A DNA stretch of 64,000 bases from Paenibacillus sp. FSL K6-1330 (GCF_037976825.1 NZ_CP150269.1:6444501-6508500), one strand, 5' to 3'; shown: positions 1 through 8,443, counted from the stretch's first letter. Numbers and translations: made by a program. Notes: a model not told the origin generated them from the letters alone.

Positions 1-666
1 ATGGTGCCGCTGCAGAAGCAGCTCGAGCAGGAGCTGGGACTTCCCGTTACCATCGACAATGAAGCGAACGCGGGCGCCCAAGGCGAGCTGCGCTTCGGAG
101 CTGGCCGGGACGCTCGCCATCTCCTCTATATCAGTGCTGGCAGCGGTATCGGCTCTGGCATTATCATCAATGGCGAGCTTTATAAGGGCGCCCGCGGATA
201 TGCCGGCGAAAGCGGCCATATGTCCATCGAAGCCGATGGACTGGAATGCACCTGCGGCAACCGCGGCTGCTGGGAGCTGTATGCCTCGGAGAAATCCTAC
301 GACAGCAAAGGCGCCGCTCTCCCGTCCAGGCGGACATCCGAGCTGATTCACCATGCAGAGCAAGGCCATGAGGAGACCATCCGGCATTTTGAAGAGCTCG
401 GACGTTATCTCGGCGTTGGCATTACCAATCTTGTCAACGGATTCAATCCGCAATCGGTCATTATTGGCGGTCCGCTGTCCGACGCGCGGGCTTGGATTGA
501 GGATACGCTGCGACAGGTCGTTGCCCAGCGCACGCTTCCCTACCACCGTGAGCTAATGGAGATCCGGTTCGCCGAGCTGGGCAGCCGCTCGACCATGATC
601 GGTGCGGCTTACTCCGCCATCTCGCAATTTCTGGGGCCGATACGGGTCTCCATGCCGATTCATTAA
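1..666 (+). CDS. ROK-family protein, probable XylR/NagC-type repressor (5' end outside window)
   Basis: This is the middle and C-terminal part of a ROK protein. Visible motifs are DNEANAG at about residues 19-25, a glycine-rich stretch around 46-53 (SAGSGIGSG), and the ROK zinc motif with His73 and CTCGNRGC (Cys83, Cys85, Cys90). ROK proteins are either sugar kinases or sugar-responsive repressors. Kinases usually have NDxN at the catalytic position; here it reads IDNEAN, which is more like XylR/NagC repressors (inference). The open frame begins at base 1, so the first ATG is not necessarily the real start. The visible 221 residues are short of the usual 300-400, and an N-terminal HTH domain, if present, would lie to the left. 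The gene ends with TAA at 664-666. No sugar gene is visible next to it to indicate the ligand. Confidence 0.8.
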   Translation: MVPLQKQLEQELGLPVTIDNEANAGAQGELRFGAGRDARHLLYISAGSGIGSGIIINGELYKGARGYAGESGHMSIEADGLECTCGNRGCWELYASEKSYDSKGAALPSRRTSELIHHAEQGHEETIRHFEELGRYLGVGITNLVNGFNPQSVIIGGPLSDARAWIEDTLRQVVAQRTLPYHRELMEIRFAELGSRSTMIGAAYSAISQFLGPIRVSMPIH

Positions 667-818
667 AATTGACGATATTTTGTCGTAATTAACACCCTGC
701 ATATTAAGGAAATTCCCGCGATTTTCCGCTATAATTAATCTCGTCCTGTAATTTAAATCACGATTCTCCTCGTGGAGAAACGTGTGATCGTTATACAAAA
801 GGGAGAGGAAACGCTCAA

Positions 819-1022
819 ATGACCTATGTAAGCACTGCGGAAATATCGGCACAAATGTTTGTGACCATATTGCTGTTTCTCCTAGTTATCGCACCTTTGT
901 TCAGTCTCGCCATCATGCGTTTTTTTCAAGGCAAGAAAAAAGTCGGTTTCATTCTCCTCGGCTCCGGCGTGGCTGCATACGTCGTATTCCAGATCATCAT
1001 GAGTCTGTTTTTTAGCAAGTGA
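819..1022 (+). CDS. Small two-helix membrane protein, function unknown
   Basis: The predicted protein has 67 residues and two hydrophobic segments (about 13-34 and 43-64). A short basic loop (FQGKKK) separates them, which suggests a helical hairpin in the membrane. A good ribosome binding site (GGGAGAGG) lies about 10 nt before the ATG, and a strong hairpin terminator follows at 1065-1101, so it looks like an independent monocistronic gene. A TATAAT-like sequence at 730-735 could be its -10 element, but no good -35 is visible. I do not recognise a family. Confidence 0.6.
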   Translation: MTYVSTAEISAQMFVTILLFLLVIAPLFSLAIMRFFQGKKKVGFILLGSGVAAYVVFQIIMSLFFSK

Positions 1023-1064
1023 ACATGATCTGAGCGAATGTTGGCAGCATAGGCTCGGAAGCTA

Positions 1065-1101
1065 AAAAAGCTCCTTCCCTGATTCAGGGAAGGAGCTTTT
1101 T
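1065..1101. terminator. Bidirectional rho-independent terminator
   Basis: A perfect inverted repeat (AAAAAGCTCCTTCCCTG, then the complement) with A-tract and T-tract on the two sides. It lies between the converging small membrane protein gene and the glutaredoxin gene and can serve both. Confidence 0.9.
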
Positions 1102-1149
1102 ATTCATATCATGAAGCAAGCGATCGGCTTGCCATGACGCCTGCTTAGA

Positions 1150-1386
1150 TTAACCCTCCGGGTTCAACGCTTTGTTGAACTGGAGCTTGTTCATGCCAAG
1201 TATGCGGTGCTCGCCGATGATCGTGAGCGGTACTGCGCGAACGCCCATATCCCATACTTGCTGCGCGAATTCGTCGTTTTGCTCGATGTTGCGCTCTTCA
1301 AATTCGATGCCTTGATCGGACAAGAAGCCTTTTACTTGTTTGCAGTGCGGGCAGTTGTTCGAAGTGTATACAATCACATTTTCCAT
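1150..1386 (-). CDS. Glutaredoxin / NrdH-like thiol-disulfide protein
   Basis: This is a small (78 aa) thioredoxin-fold protein with the active-site motif CPHC at about residues 13-16 and a cis-proline motif AVPLT at about 51-55, as in glutaredoxin-like and NrdH proteins. The length is normal for the family. It should reduce disulfides or mixed thiols in the cytoplasm. It lies 67 nt downstream of trxB on the same strand, with a GGAG ribosome binding site before the ATG, and the shared terminator at 1065-1101 follows. It is therefore probably co-transcribed with trxB and under the same PerR-type control, and could be reduced by that thioredoxin reductase, as NrdH proteins are (inference). Confidence 0.85.
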   Translation of the reverse strand: MENVIVYTSNNCPHCKQVKGFLSDQGIEFEERNIEQNDEFAQQVWDMGVRAVPLTIIGEHRILGMNKLQFNKALNPEG

Positions 1387-1453
1387 GGTTGGTCAGTCTC
1401 CTCTACTTATGATTTGGCTCTGCTAAAAGCCCGTTCGATCTCTATCTATCAGT

Positions 1454-2395
1454 TTACAACACGACAGCGTTGTGTTCCAAACTCTCGATATATTTCTCCG
1501 CATCCATAGCTGCCATACAGCCGCTTCCTGCCGCCGTGATCGCTTGTCTGTAACGAGTATCCTGAACGTCGCCGCAAGCAAATACGCCTTGGATATTCGT
1601 CTCCGATGTTCCCGGGGTCGTTACGATATAACCGTTCGGATCCGTCGTAATGTTTCCGTCGAGGAAACCGGTGTTCGGATGATGACCGATCGCCACGAAT
1701 ACGCCGCTGACCGTGATCGTCTCTTCTTCCCCAGTCTCATTGTTAAGCACTTTGATACCTTTGACGCCTGTCTCGTCCGCAATGACTTCCTGCGGTGTGC
1801 GGTTCAATGCCCATTCGATTTTTTCGTTAGCGCGGGCGCGATCCTGCATGATTTTCGAGGCACGAAGCTCCTCCCGACGGTGAACCAGCGTTACTTTGGA
1901 TGCAAAGCGGGTCAGGAAGTTCGCTTCCTCCAGCGCGGAATCTCCGCCGCCGACAACAACGATCTCTTTGCCGCGGAAGAAGAATCCGTCACATGTTGCG
2001 CAGGTACTTACACCGCGTCCTACATTATCCTGTTCTCCCGGAATGCCAAGGTATTTGGCCGTTGCGCCTGTAGAGATGATCAACGTTTCGGCAACTACCT
2101 CGCCGATACCGTCTACGTCCAGCTTAAACGGACGCTCTCCGAATTCCACGCTGTTCACCCAGCCTGTACGAAATTCCGCGCCAAAACGTTCAGCCTGCTG
2201 ACGCATATTGTCCATCAGTTCAGGACCCATGATACCTTCGGGAAAACCCGGGAAATTCTCAACTTCGGTTGTGGTTGTCAGCTGCCCGCCAGGTTGCGGA
2301 CCTTCAATGACGAGTGGGCTCAGGTTCGCACGAGCCAGGTAGATTGCAGCCGTAAGGCCGGCAGGGCCTGTGCCTATAATAACGGATTTGTACAT
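1454..2395 (-). CDS. trxB: Thioredoxin reductase (NADPH)
   Basis: A 313-residue FAD/NADPH flavoprotein. The N-terminal FAD-binding [16 protein letters not shown] motif starts at about residue 8, the redox-active CATC at about 132-135, the NADPH-binding [10 protein letters not shown] at about 149-158, and the C-terminal FAD motif [10 protein letters not shown] at about 270-279. The length and order of motifs are those of bacterial low-molecular-weight TrxB, which transfers electrons from NADPH to thioredoxin. The start is well set by GGAGGG 8 nt before the ATG. Upstream is a clear sigma-A type promoter (2452-2480) with a perfect PerR-type operator at 2427-2441, so peroxide induction is likely. 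Confidence 0.97.
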   Translation of the reverse strand: MYKSVIIGTGPAGLTAAIYLARANLSPLVIEGPQPGGQLTTTTEVENFPGFPEGIMGPELMDNMRQQAERFGAEFRTGWVNSVEFGERPFKLDVDGIGEVVAETLIISTGATAKYLGIPGEQDNVGRGVSTCATCDGFFFRGKEIVVVGGGDSALEEANFLTRFASKVTLVHRREELRASKIMQDRARANEKIEWALNRTPQEVIADETGVKGIKVLNNETGEEETITVSGVFVAIGHHPNTGFLDGNITTDPNGYIVTTPGTSETNIQGVFACGDVQDTRYRQAITAAGSGCMAAMDAEKYIESLEHNAVVL

Positions 2396-2426
2396 ATCGT
2401 TTCCCTCCTATATATGGAACGCTTAA

Positions 2427-2441
2427 TTATAATCATTATAA
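2427..2441. promoter_or_regulatory. PerR-type operator upstream of trxB
   Basis: The 15-mer TTATAATCATTATAA matches the Bacillus PerR box consensus (TTATAATnATTATAA) at every defined position. It sits just downstream of the -10 element, over the first transcribed bases, where repressor binding would block initiation. Binding itself is inferred. Confidence 0.8.
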
Positions 2442-2451
2442 ATTAATATTA

Positions 2452-2480
2452 ATTATGGTTATATCAGAGCCGTCTGTCAA
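2452..2480 (-). promoter_or_regulatory. Promoter of trxB
   Basis: On the minus strand, a -35 TTGACA (2475-2480) and a -10 CATAAT (2452-2457) are separated by exactly 17 nt. The predicted start site near 2445 is about 50 nt upstream of the trxB ATG. Confidence 0.7.
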
Positions 2481-2952
2481 TATGTCACATCACACCCCAT
2501 CTGAAAATATTGTTAATCCATTCTTCATAAATCGCACTGAAATCCAATATTTTTGGGAATTGGACCCCTTTCTCCAATGAAGAAGACGGTCTTGATGTTC
2601 TGGAAACGTTTACTTCGAAAATAATCGTACGCTTAGAGAGAGTTAAATGAATATAAGGCTACCAAGTGCCTCCCCCACTCTTTCAACGAAAGGAAGATGA
2701 ATGTTTGATGAAAAAAGGACAACGTAGGCACGAGCCCTAATGCCGAACCTAGCAGCGTAGAAGCTTGGGAGAAATCGAGATCGTTCACGGCCATTGAGAG
2801 CCAAACTCGGCAACTACAAGAATCCCCTGCACTCGCCATGCGAAGTCAGGGGGATTCTTGGTTAGGGCATCATTTCCCCAGATCCGATTATTCAATATAA
2901 TCGATCCGGCGCTGATCCTGAGGACTTGTATTATACCGGTTATCCGACAGAT
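2481..2952. other. Intergenic region with a long imperfect hairpin (2817-2860)
   Basis: No convincing gene is visible. The main structure is an imperfect inverted repeat at 2817-2860, with arms that read CAAGAATCCCC and GGGGGATTCTTG and a stem continuing toward a short loop near 2837. No T-tract follows on either strand, so it is not a standard terminator. A 68-codon minus-strand reading frame (2633-2839) has no RBS and no recognisable domain. The region could be a remnant of a repeat element. Confidence 0.4.
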
Positions 2953-3960
2953 TTACATATGGAAGTTCGGGCAAATGGGCAAATCCCCTATGAATTCCGG
3001 CTCGCTCAAGAGTTGGTTTCGACTTAAATCCAGGAACCTTAGATTTTGCAGCTGTCCCATCTCCACGGGCAGCTCCTTCAAGCCGGTATAATTAATGCTG
3101 AGTACTTCCAACAACTTCAACCGGCCGATCTCGGGCGGTACCTTTGTCAGCGAAACTTCCTCTCTCCTAATAATATCATTCGTAGGTCCATGATAACTCC
3201 CGCATGCGATATTCAAGCGTTTTAACTTGGTCAGCTGACTGATCTCCGATGGAATCTCCATCAAATCCGCCGTATAGACTGTCAAATCTTCTAATTCCGT
3301 TAGACTGAACAGGGCCGCAGGTAGACTGGTGATATAACTTTCGTGGATCATAAGTTCCTTCAGTCCCTTTAATTCTCCAATACTCTCAGGAATCTCTTTG
3401 ATGCCAAACCCGAATATTTCTAGTTTCCGTGGCTTGTGAAACAAAACGTCCTGCCAGAATGCTTCAAACTGCTTATGTTCAGGCCGACTTAGAAATAGAC
3501 CCGGAACCATGGCCGATATTCTCGCGGCTTCTTCTTTGTCAATCTGAAGCCCTCCCATTCTTTCATGAGCCACATTATAGAGGAAGTCTTGTCCGTTGCT
3601 ATCCCAAAAGTTTAAATCTTCCGGCAGAAGGGGATGCTGCCAGGCAAACAGATCATCCGCAGCCTCCTTCAACACAGCAGCAGCTTCCTCGCAGCATTCA
3701 TAGATATAGTAGGTGCCTGCTCCGTATTCAATCCCGTTGCCTCGCTCGGTTTCCTCTTCAAACCGCTTCATGATTTCTTCCTCGCTAATCGAACGTTCTT
3801 CGATCAGATAAGGTTCGAGTAGCGAAAATATGCGCTCGGCTTCCTCCATGAGTTGGAACTCTCCACGCCTTGCTAGCACGAATACCGCCGACCGCTCTAT
3901 CGCATAATCAATCAGCCAGGAATAAGCCTCGCCTCTCGGAGCGTCGTAAAAGGATGCCAT
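2953..3960 (-). CDS. Leucine-rich-repeat protein
   Basis: About 335 residues. The N-terminal half (to about residue 170) is acidic and helical without a recognised domain. The C-terminal half (about 180-330) is a run of roughly six 22-24-residue leucine-rich repeats (examples IPESIGELKGLKEL, IPSEISQLTKLKRL, VPPEIGRLKLLEVL), which form a curved protein-binding surface. No signal peptide is visible, so it is probably cytoplasmic. A GTG 12 nt further upstream is in frame, but AGAGGTG lies 9 nt before the ATG at 3960, which favours the ATG. Partner and role are unknown. Confidence 0.75.
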   Translation of the reverse strand: MASFYDAPRGEAYSWLIDYAIERSAVFVLARRGEFQLMEEAERIFSLLEPYLIEERSISEEEIMKRFEEETERGNGIEYGAGTYYIYECCEEAAAVLKEAADDLFAWQHPLLPEDLNFWDSNGQDFLYNVAHERMGGLQIDKEEAARISAMVPGLFLSRPEHKQFEAFWQDVLFHKPRKLEIFGFGIKEIPESIGELKGLKELMIHESYITSLPAALFSLTELEDLTVYTADLMEIPSEISQLTKLKRLNIACGSYHGPTNDIIRREEVSLTKVPPEIGRLKLLEVLSINYTGLKELPVEMGQLQNLRFLDLSRNQLLSEPEFIGDLPICPNFHM

Positions 3961-4024
3961 ATTGCTGATCACCTCTCATCTTTCACTAATTCCAGTAGCC
4001 TGTTATTTCGCTCCCCAAAAAGAA

Positions 4025-4059
4025 ATCCCCTTCTTCTCCACCAAGGAAAAGAAGGGGAT
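4025..4059 (-). terminator. Rho-independent terminator of the metal ATPase gene
   Basis: An 11-bp stem (ATCCCCTTCTT and its complement) with a 13-nt loop, followed on the minus strand by a T-rich run, 31 bases beyond the stop of the ATPase gene. Confidence 0.85.
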
Positions 4060-4089
4060 GCTTTGTCATAGCAGATGATGCTCAGTCGA

Positions 4090-6111
4090 TTAATGGTTGG
4101 AACGCAGCAGACGAAGCCCGTTCAGTATAACCAGAATGGTGCTCCCCTCGTGACCGATGACGCCCAGTGGCAGCGCAACGCCTTGAATGAAATTGGCTGC
4201 AATCAGCGTCAAAATCACGGTGATGGCAAATATCATATTTTGCTTCACGATGCGCTGAACCCGGCGTGCCACCTTGACGGTGCCGGCAATTTCATCGATG
4301 TTATCATTCATAAGCACCGCATCCGCTACCTCCAGCGCCGTTCCGCTTCCCGAAACGCCCATGCCGATCCCGACGGTCGCGGTAGCCAGTGCCGGCGCAT
4401 CGTTCACACCATCTCCAACCATGACCACATGGCCGTAACGGGACCGAAGCTCCTTAATATGTGTAACTTTATCTTCCGGAAGCAAGTCGGAGAACACCAT
4501 GTCTACGCCGCTTTGCTTCGCAATCACGTCCGCCGTCGCCTTGCGGTCCCCCGTCAGCATCGCTACCTTGATGCCCAACTGCTGAAGCCGCTTAACGGCC
4601 ATCGCCGCTTGAGGCCGGACCGCATCCTGCAGAGCGATCATGCCCGCGATACGGTCTCCCTTCAGAATAACGGATACCGTCTTGCCTTCGGATTCCAGCG
4701 TGTTCCGGATGGACAGCCAGTGCTGGCGATTCTCTTCAAGCACGCTCAAATCTTTTTGCGCGTAAGCTTCACCCGAATACTGATCTGCAGTCGGTTGATC
4801 CAGAATATCACTTTTTCCTATTTTCCAGGTGATTCCTTCCACTTCCGCCTGCATACCCCAGCCTGTTATGGACTGACCGTTCTCCACCTGCTGCAGCTCG
4901 GCCCCCTCTTTCTGAGCCGATTGGACAATCGCCAAGGCCAGAGGATGCTTCGACATTCTTTCGATAGAAGCACTGATGCCAAGCAATTCATGCCGATCCC
5001 AGCCCTCGCCTGCGATAAAATCCGTAACCACTGGCGTACCAAGCGTCAAGGTACCGGTCTTATCAAAAGCAACAACTGCCGTGCGTGCCATATTCTCGAT
5101 ATGGGCGCCGCCTTTGAATAGTACGCCTTTTCTGGCGCGATTGGAAATCGCCGACAGCATCGCAGGCATGATCGAAGATACCAGCGCGCAAGGGGATGCC
5201 ACGACGAGAAACACCATCGCTTTGTAGAAGGTTGTATCCCAGTCCCATCCCAGAACGGGAGTAGCCAGAACAATCAGGGCCACGGTCGCAATGACAACGA
5301 CACGGGCATAAATCGATTCGAACCGCTTGATGAACCGCTGCGATTCCGGTACTTCGTTCTCCGCTTCTTCCACCAGTTTGATAATCTTGGCGAACAACGT
5401 GGATTCCGCCGACTGGGTGACCTCAATGTACAATACGCCCTCCCCGTTCAAGGTTCCGGTAAATACTTCATCGCCTATGGACTTATCGACCGGTACGGAT
5501 TCGCCGGTAATCGAAGCCTGGTTGACCGAGGAGCTGCCGCGATAAATTTTGCCGTCTGCAGGAATAAGCTCGCCCGGCTTTACCAGAATCAGGTCGCCGA
5601 TCTCCAGCTTGCTGATGGATACCGATACCATCTCCCCCTTCTCGATACGCAGGGCCGTCTCCGGCTGCAGCTCCATCAAGGACGAGATATCCTTGCGGCT
5701 TCTCTCCATGGTATAACTCTCAAGCGCCCCGCTGAGGGCAAAGATGAAGATCAGCATTGCGCCTTCATTCCAGTACCCTATCGCTGCAGCTCCCATAGCG
5801 GCAGCAATCATCAGCAGATTCACATCCAGATCGCGCTCCTTCAGAAGGGTCTCCACACCTTCTTTGGCTTTTACCCATCCGCCGACGGCGTAGGATATCA
5901 CATACAACACAACGGAGAGCGGCTCAGACCATTGGCTGGTCAGCCAAGCCACCAGCATCAGCAGGCCACTGCCCAGTGCAGCCACGACCTCCGCGTTGCT
6001 CAGCAGGCTGCGTATATCCCACTTCCCAGGCTGCCGCGGCTCACGTGGATCCGCTCCATTTTCTATTGTCGATATGCGTCCAGTCGTCGTTTGACTTTGT
6101 ATCCATTGCAT
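4090..6111 (-). CDS. P1B-4-type metal efflux ATPase (PfeT/ZosA/FrvA-like)
   Basis: A 673-residue P-type ATPase. Motifs are the actuator TGES near residue 200, the metal-site SPC in VVASPCALV, the phosphorylation motif DKTGTLT, the hinge GDGVNDAP, and a late membrane motif HEGST. It has no N-terminal heavy-metal-binding domain. SPC plus HEGS/T without an HMA domain is the signature of the P1B-4 subgroup, which includes B. subtilis PfeT (formerly ZosA) and Listeria FrvA, exporters of ferrous iron and sometimes Co or Zn. The ATG at 6111 is favoured over the upstream in-frame TTG because AAGGTGA lies 6-7 nt before it. The 5' region holds a promoter and two Fur-like boxes, consistent with iron-responsive control. 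Metal specificity is inferred. Confidence 0.9.
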   Translation of the reverse strand: MQWIQSQTTTGRISTIENGADPREPRQPGKWDIRSLLSNAEVVAALGSGLLMLVAWLTSQWSEPLSVVLYVISYAVGGWVKAKEGVETLLKERDLDVNLLMIAAAMGAAAIGYWNEGAMLIFIFALSGALESYTMERSRKDISSLMELQPETALRIEKGEMVSVSISKLEIGDLILVKPGELIPADGKIYRGSSSVNQASITGESVPVDKSIGDEVFTGTLNGEGVLYIEVTQSAESTLFAKIIKLVEEAENEVPESQRFIKRFESIYARVVVIATVALIVLATPVLGWDWDTTFYKAMVFLVVASPCALVSSIMPAMLSAISNRARKGVLFKGGAHIENMARTAVVAFDKTGTLTLGTPVVTDFIAGEGWDRHELLGISASIERMSKHPLALAIVQSAQKEGAELQQVENGQSITGWGMQAEVEGITWKIGKSDILDQPTADQYSGEAYAQKDLSVLEENRQHWLSIRNTLESEGKTVSVILKGDRIAGMIALQDAVRPQAAMAVKRLQQLGIKVAMLTGDRKATADVIAKQSGVDMVFSDLLPEDKVTHIKELRSRYGHVVMVGDGVNDAPALATATVGIGMGVSGSGTALEVADAVLMNDNIDEIAGTVKVARRVQRIVKQNMIFAITVILTLIAANFIQGVALPLGVIGHEGSTILVILNGLRLLRSNH

Positions 6112-6131
6112 AACCAATCACCTTCCTAGTT

Positions 6132-6150
6132 GAGAATGAGATCCATTATT
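6132..6150. promoter_or_regulatory. Fur-like box, proximal copy
   Basis: This 19-mer beginning GAGAATGAG matches the Fur consensus GATAATGATAATCATTATC at about 14 of 19 positions. It is a near direct repeat of the box at 6206-6224, on the other side of a hairpin, in the 5' leader of the metal ATPase gene. Confidence 0.45.
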
Positions 6151-6168
6151 ACTACCCTTAAAATGACA

Positions 6169-6199
6169 CATGCTGCCCCGGCTTGGCCGGAGCAGCATG
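6169..6199. other. Hairpin in the leader of the metal ATPase gene
   Basis: Arms CATGCTGCCCCGG and CCGGAGCAGCATG form a 13-bp stem (one mismatch) around a 5-nt loop. It lies between the two Fur-like boxes. Downstream on the minus strand is TGTCATTTTAAGG, only weakly U-rich, so it may be a weak terminator/attenuator or a structured leader rather than a true terminator. Confidence 0.5.
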
Positions 6200-6205
6200 C
6201 TAAAT

Positions 6206-6224
6206 GAGAATGAGAATCATTTTT
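6206..6224. promoter_or_regulatory. Fur-like box, distal copy
   Basis: This 19-mer (GAGAATGAGAATCATTTTT) matches the Fur consensus at about 15 of 19 positions. It lies immediately downstream of the predicted -10 element, so a bound Fur-family repressor would cover the start site. PerR or another family member could also recognise it. Confidence 0.55.
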
Positions 6225-6227
6225 GAA

Positions 6228-6255
6228 CTTATACAATTTATTTTCCTTCGTACAA
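6228..6255 (-). promoter_or_regulatory. Promoter of the metal ATPase gene
   Basis: On the minus strand, a -35 TTGTAC (6250-6255) and a -10 TATAAG (6228-6233) are separated by 16 nt. It directs transcription into the ATPase leader, and the distal Fur-like box begins 4 nt beyond the -10. Confidence 0.5.
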
Positions 6256-6376
6256 CTTTATATGTATCATACTCACTTCATCCTCATTTGTAAACCATAT
6301 TTTTCACATTTTTTAAATGCTGAAGAGTGCCTATTGGTGTTCCCTGATGGTGAAGATGAACCTTCAACACGTAAAA

Positions 6377-6404
6377 AAGCCCTTGCGATCTCTCGCAAGG
6401 ACTT
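6377..6404 (-). terminator. Rho-independent terminator
   Basis: An 8-bp perfect stem (CCTTGCGA and its complement) with a 4-nt loop, extended by AAG/CTT and followed on the minus strand by six T. It ends the transcript of the gene at 6447-7556. Confidence 0.85.
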
Positions 6405-6446
6405 CTCTCTATACAATCACTTATTTCGTAAAGCGCTCACATTCCA

Positions 6447-7556
6447 TCACTCGACAATCGTCGAACATCTGCGGCGCATCTCCAGCCTCGCGCCGGTTAT
6501 TCGAATGGCTGCAATCTCTGAGGGCTGACAGCACACCTCATGTATGCCCTGCCGGTAAACCATCCGTAAATCCGTGGCAGCCACCCCATTGATCCGGAGC
6601 GTTAATTGCGGCTTCGTTCGCCTAATTCGATGGATCATCTCTGAGAAAGCCGCAACCCTGTGTCCTGCCTCATCCGAGGATTCGAAATTCTCCGTACCCT
6701 CCGAATCGAATACAATCACATCGGCCAAACGGGCAATCTCCGCTCCCGCTGCTGGTTTCATCCCTTCTCCGAACAGCGCCCCATAGCGAATACGCACAAA
6801 ACGCCTTTGATCCATAAGGGTCTGCTCTGCCACTTCTTCGATAAAATTATGAATCGATATAAAGTCATCCGCGTGTGCCGGACGTACAGCCAGGAGCTCT
6901 AATTGGCAATCTACGCCTTCCTCGCTGCACTGCTCCACAGCTCGGAACAGCGACTCCAGCTGAGCATCCTGCACTTCACGTAACTCCATCGTGTTGGAAA
7001 GCCGGGCATCATGCAGCAAGCTGACCGCACATCGGGCTCCACCCGCCGCCTGAAACACCGACACCCAATAGGTCTTCCATAGCATAATGAGTCTCCGCCT
7101 TAACAGGGCGCTCTTCTCTGCGCTCCGCGAATTCAACCACGCCGTGTAAACCTCCTGCAGCAGGCCATGCTGCAGAGCATCCTCCCCGCGTATCAGCCCA
7201 ATTCCCTGAGCACCTTGCCTGATATCTCGTGCAATGGATTCAGGGTCTGCGGATCGGCTCATGACTTTCAGTCTTCTGTTCCTGTCACTCCACCCCAGCA
7301 GTCGGGTCAAGGAAGGTCTGTCCGTGCCGTTATGCCGGATCCCGGAAACCCTGAGGGCTTCTTCAATATCGTCAGGCGATGCCAGTAACAGCAATACCTC
7401 CTCATGGGTGACTCCTCCTGCCATTGCAAAATGCTTCAGCAGATCCGTCTCGGGAGAAATCTCGTTTGCCATAATCTCCTCTGCTCTGATGAACTCTTCA
7501 TCTTCAAATCGACGCTGTCCCAATTCACTGCCAGCTCCCCATTGCCTTTCCGTCAT
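6447..7556 (-). CDS. Degenerate PEP-utilising-enzyme (TIM-barrel)-like protein
   Basis: About 369 residues from the ATG at 7556. An upstream in-frame GTG/ATG would add 43 residues with no RBS, whereas AGAAGG lies 7 nt before the chosen ATG. The segment GAQGIGLIRGEDAL (about residues 120-133) resembles the GIGL(C/V)RTE motif of PEP-utilising enzymes such as pyruvate phosphate dikinase and PTS enzyme I. The late segment with CCQPSEIAAIRI resembles their C-terminal CSPxxVPIAR region. The swivelling phosphohistidine and ATP-grasp domains are absent, so it is a stand-alone, diverged barrel and probably not a complete dikinase. Function unknown. It has its own terminator at 6377-6404. Confidence 0.5.
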   Translation of the reverse strand: MTERQWGAGSELGQRRFEDEEFIRAEEIMANEISPETDLLKHFAMAGGVTHEEVLLLLASPDDIEEALRVSGIRHNGTDRPSLTRLLGWSDRNRRLKVMSRSADPESIARDIRQGAQGIGLIRGEDALQHGLLQEVYTAWLNSRSAEKSALLRRRLIMLWKTYWVSVFQAAGGARCAVSLLHDARLSNTMELREVQDAQLESLFRAVEQCSEEGVDCQLELLAVRPAHADDFISIHNFIEEVAEQTLMDQRRFVRIRYGALFGEGMKPAAGAEIARLADVIVFDSEGTENFESSDEAGHRVAAFSEMIHRIRRTKPQLTLRINGVAATDLRMVYRQGIHEVCCQPSEIAAIRITGARLEMRRRCSTIVE

Positions 7557-7828
7557 GGTTATCCTTCTACTCCCTTTCACCTTGAATTGGATAAACGCCT
7601 CCTTACAGATTATTATGAAACAATTGGAAATATACAGCGCATGGGATAAACACCGGCTGAAAAATATCGGGTGAGAACGAACCATGCCCCTACTCTCTTT
7701 ATGCAGGATGCCTGTGCAAAGGCGGGAAAGCTTGACCTATCTATTTATCCTCATTTCACGGACAGGATAAAACCTATACAATGGAGGAATGAATCGAAGA
7801 CGCAAGAAAACGTAAGGGAGAGTTGAAC

Positions 7829-8443
7829 ATGAGAACTGATTATGATCATTGGGAACCGATCAGCGTATCGGATACCGTCAGAATTTTTGCTGATATCCCT
7901 GCTCGTTGGTATATCGCCGGAGGCTGGGCTTTGGATTTATATTTGGGAGAGCAGACCCGGGAACACGGCGATATCGATATCCTGATCCTTCGCGAAGAGC
8001 AGGCCGCCATTTACGCTGCATTAGCCAAAGAATGGACGCTGTACAAAGCGGATCAAGGAACCTTATCAATCTGGGAGGAAGGCGAATATTTGCATTCGGT
8101 TGGCGATGTATGGGTAAGCCGAAATGATGAAGCCCCATTTTCATTCCAAATCATGTTGGTAGAAACCGAACAGGACCGCTGGGTTTATCGAAGAGAACCG
8201 TCGATCCGAAGACCTCTCCAAGATATATCCTTAAAAACAGACCAAGGAATTCCCTATCTGAAACCGGAGATACAGCTTCTATATAAGGGTGGCAGTAAGA
8301 ACATTCGGGAAAAAGACGAGCAGGATTTAATCAAGGTGCTCCCCTTCCTTCACCCGCAAGCTAAAACATGGCTTACCCATGCGCTCCGTACGCAGTTTCC
8401 ATCGGGTCACCCCTGGATCGATTACATCGCATCCTCGTTATAG
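7829..8443 (+). CDS. Nucleotidyltransferase-fold protein (aminoglycoside adenylyltransferase-like)
   Basis: About 204 residues. The motif IAGGWALDLYLG followed by HGDIDILI (residues about 29-52) is the GG...DxD metal-binding signature of the DNA polymerase-beta-type nucleotidyltransferase fold, in the arrangement used by AadB/LinB-like antibiotic nucleotidyltransferases and many uncharacterised relatives. The substrate cannot be read from the sequence. The start is set by AAGGGAGAG before the ATG at 7829; an in-frame TTG two codons earlier is less likely. It is the only plus-strand gene in its neighbourhood, with no evident operon partner. Confidence 0.65.
   Translation: MRTDYDHWEPISVSDTVRIFADIPARWYIAGGWALDLYLGEQTREHGDIDILILREEQAAIYAALAKEWTLYKADQGTLSIWEEGEYLHSVGDVWVSRNDEAPFSFQIMLVETEQDRWVYRREPSIRRPLQDISLKTDQGIPYLKPEIQLLYKGGSKNIREKDEQDLIKVLPFLHPQAKTWLTHALRTQFPSGHPWIDYIASSL

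Noticed and set aside
1472..2446. Long plus-strand frame (324 codons) opposite trxB
   Set aside because: It is the antisense shadow of trxB. It has no RBS or known domain, while trxB has complete motifs and a promoter.
2633..2839. 68-codon minus-strand frame in the intergenic region
   Set aside because: No RBS and no recognisable domain, and it overlaps the long hairpin. Not enough to call a gene.
4075..5121. Plus-strand frame of 348 codons opposite the metal ATPase
   Set aside because: Shadow of the ATPase gene, which has all P-type motifs in its own frame.
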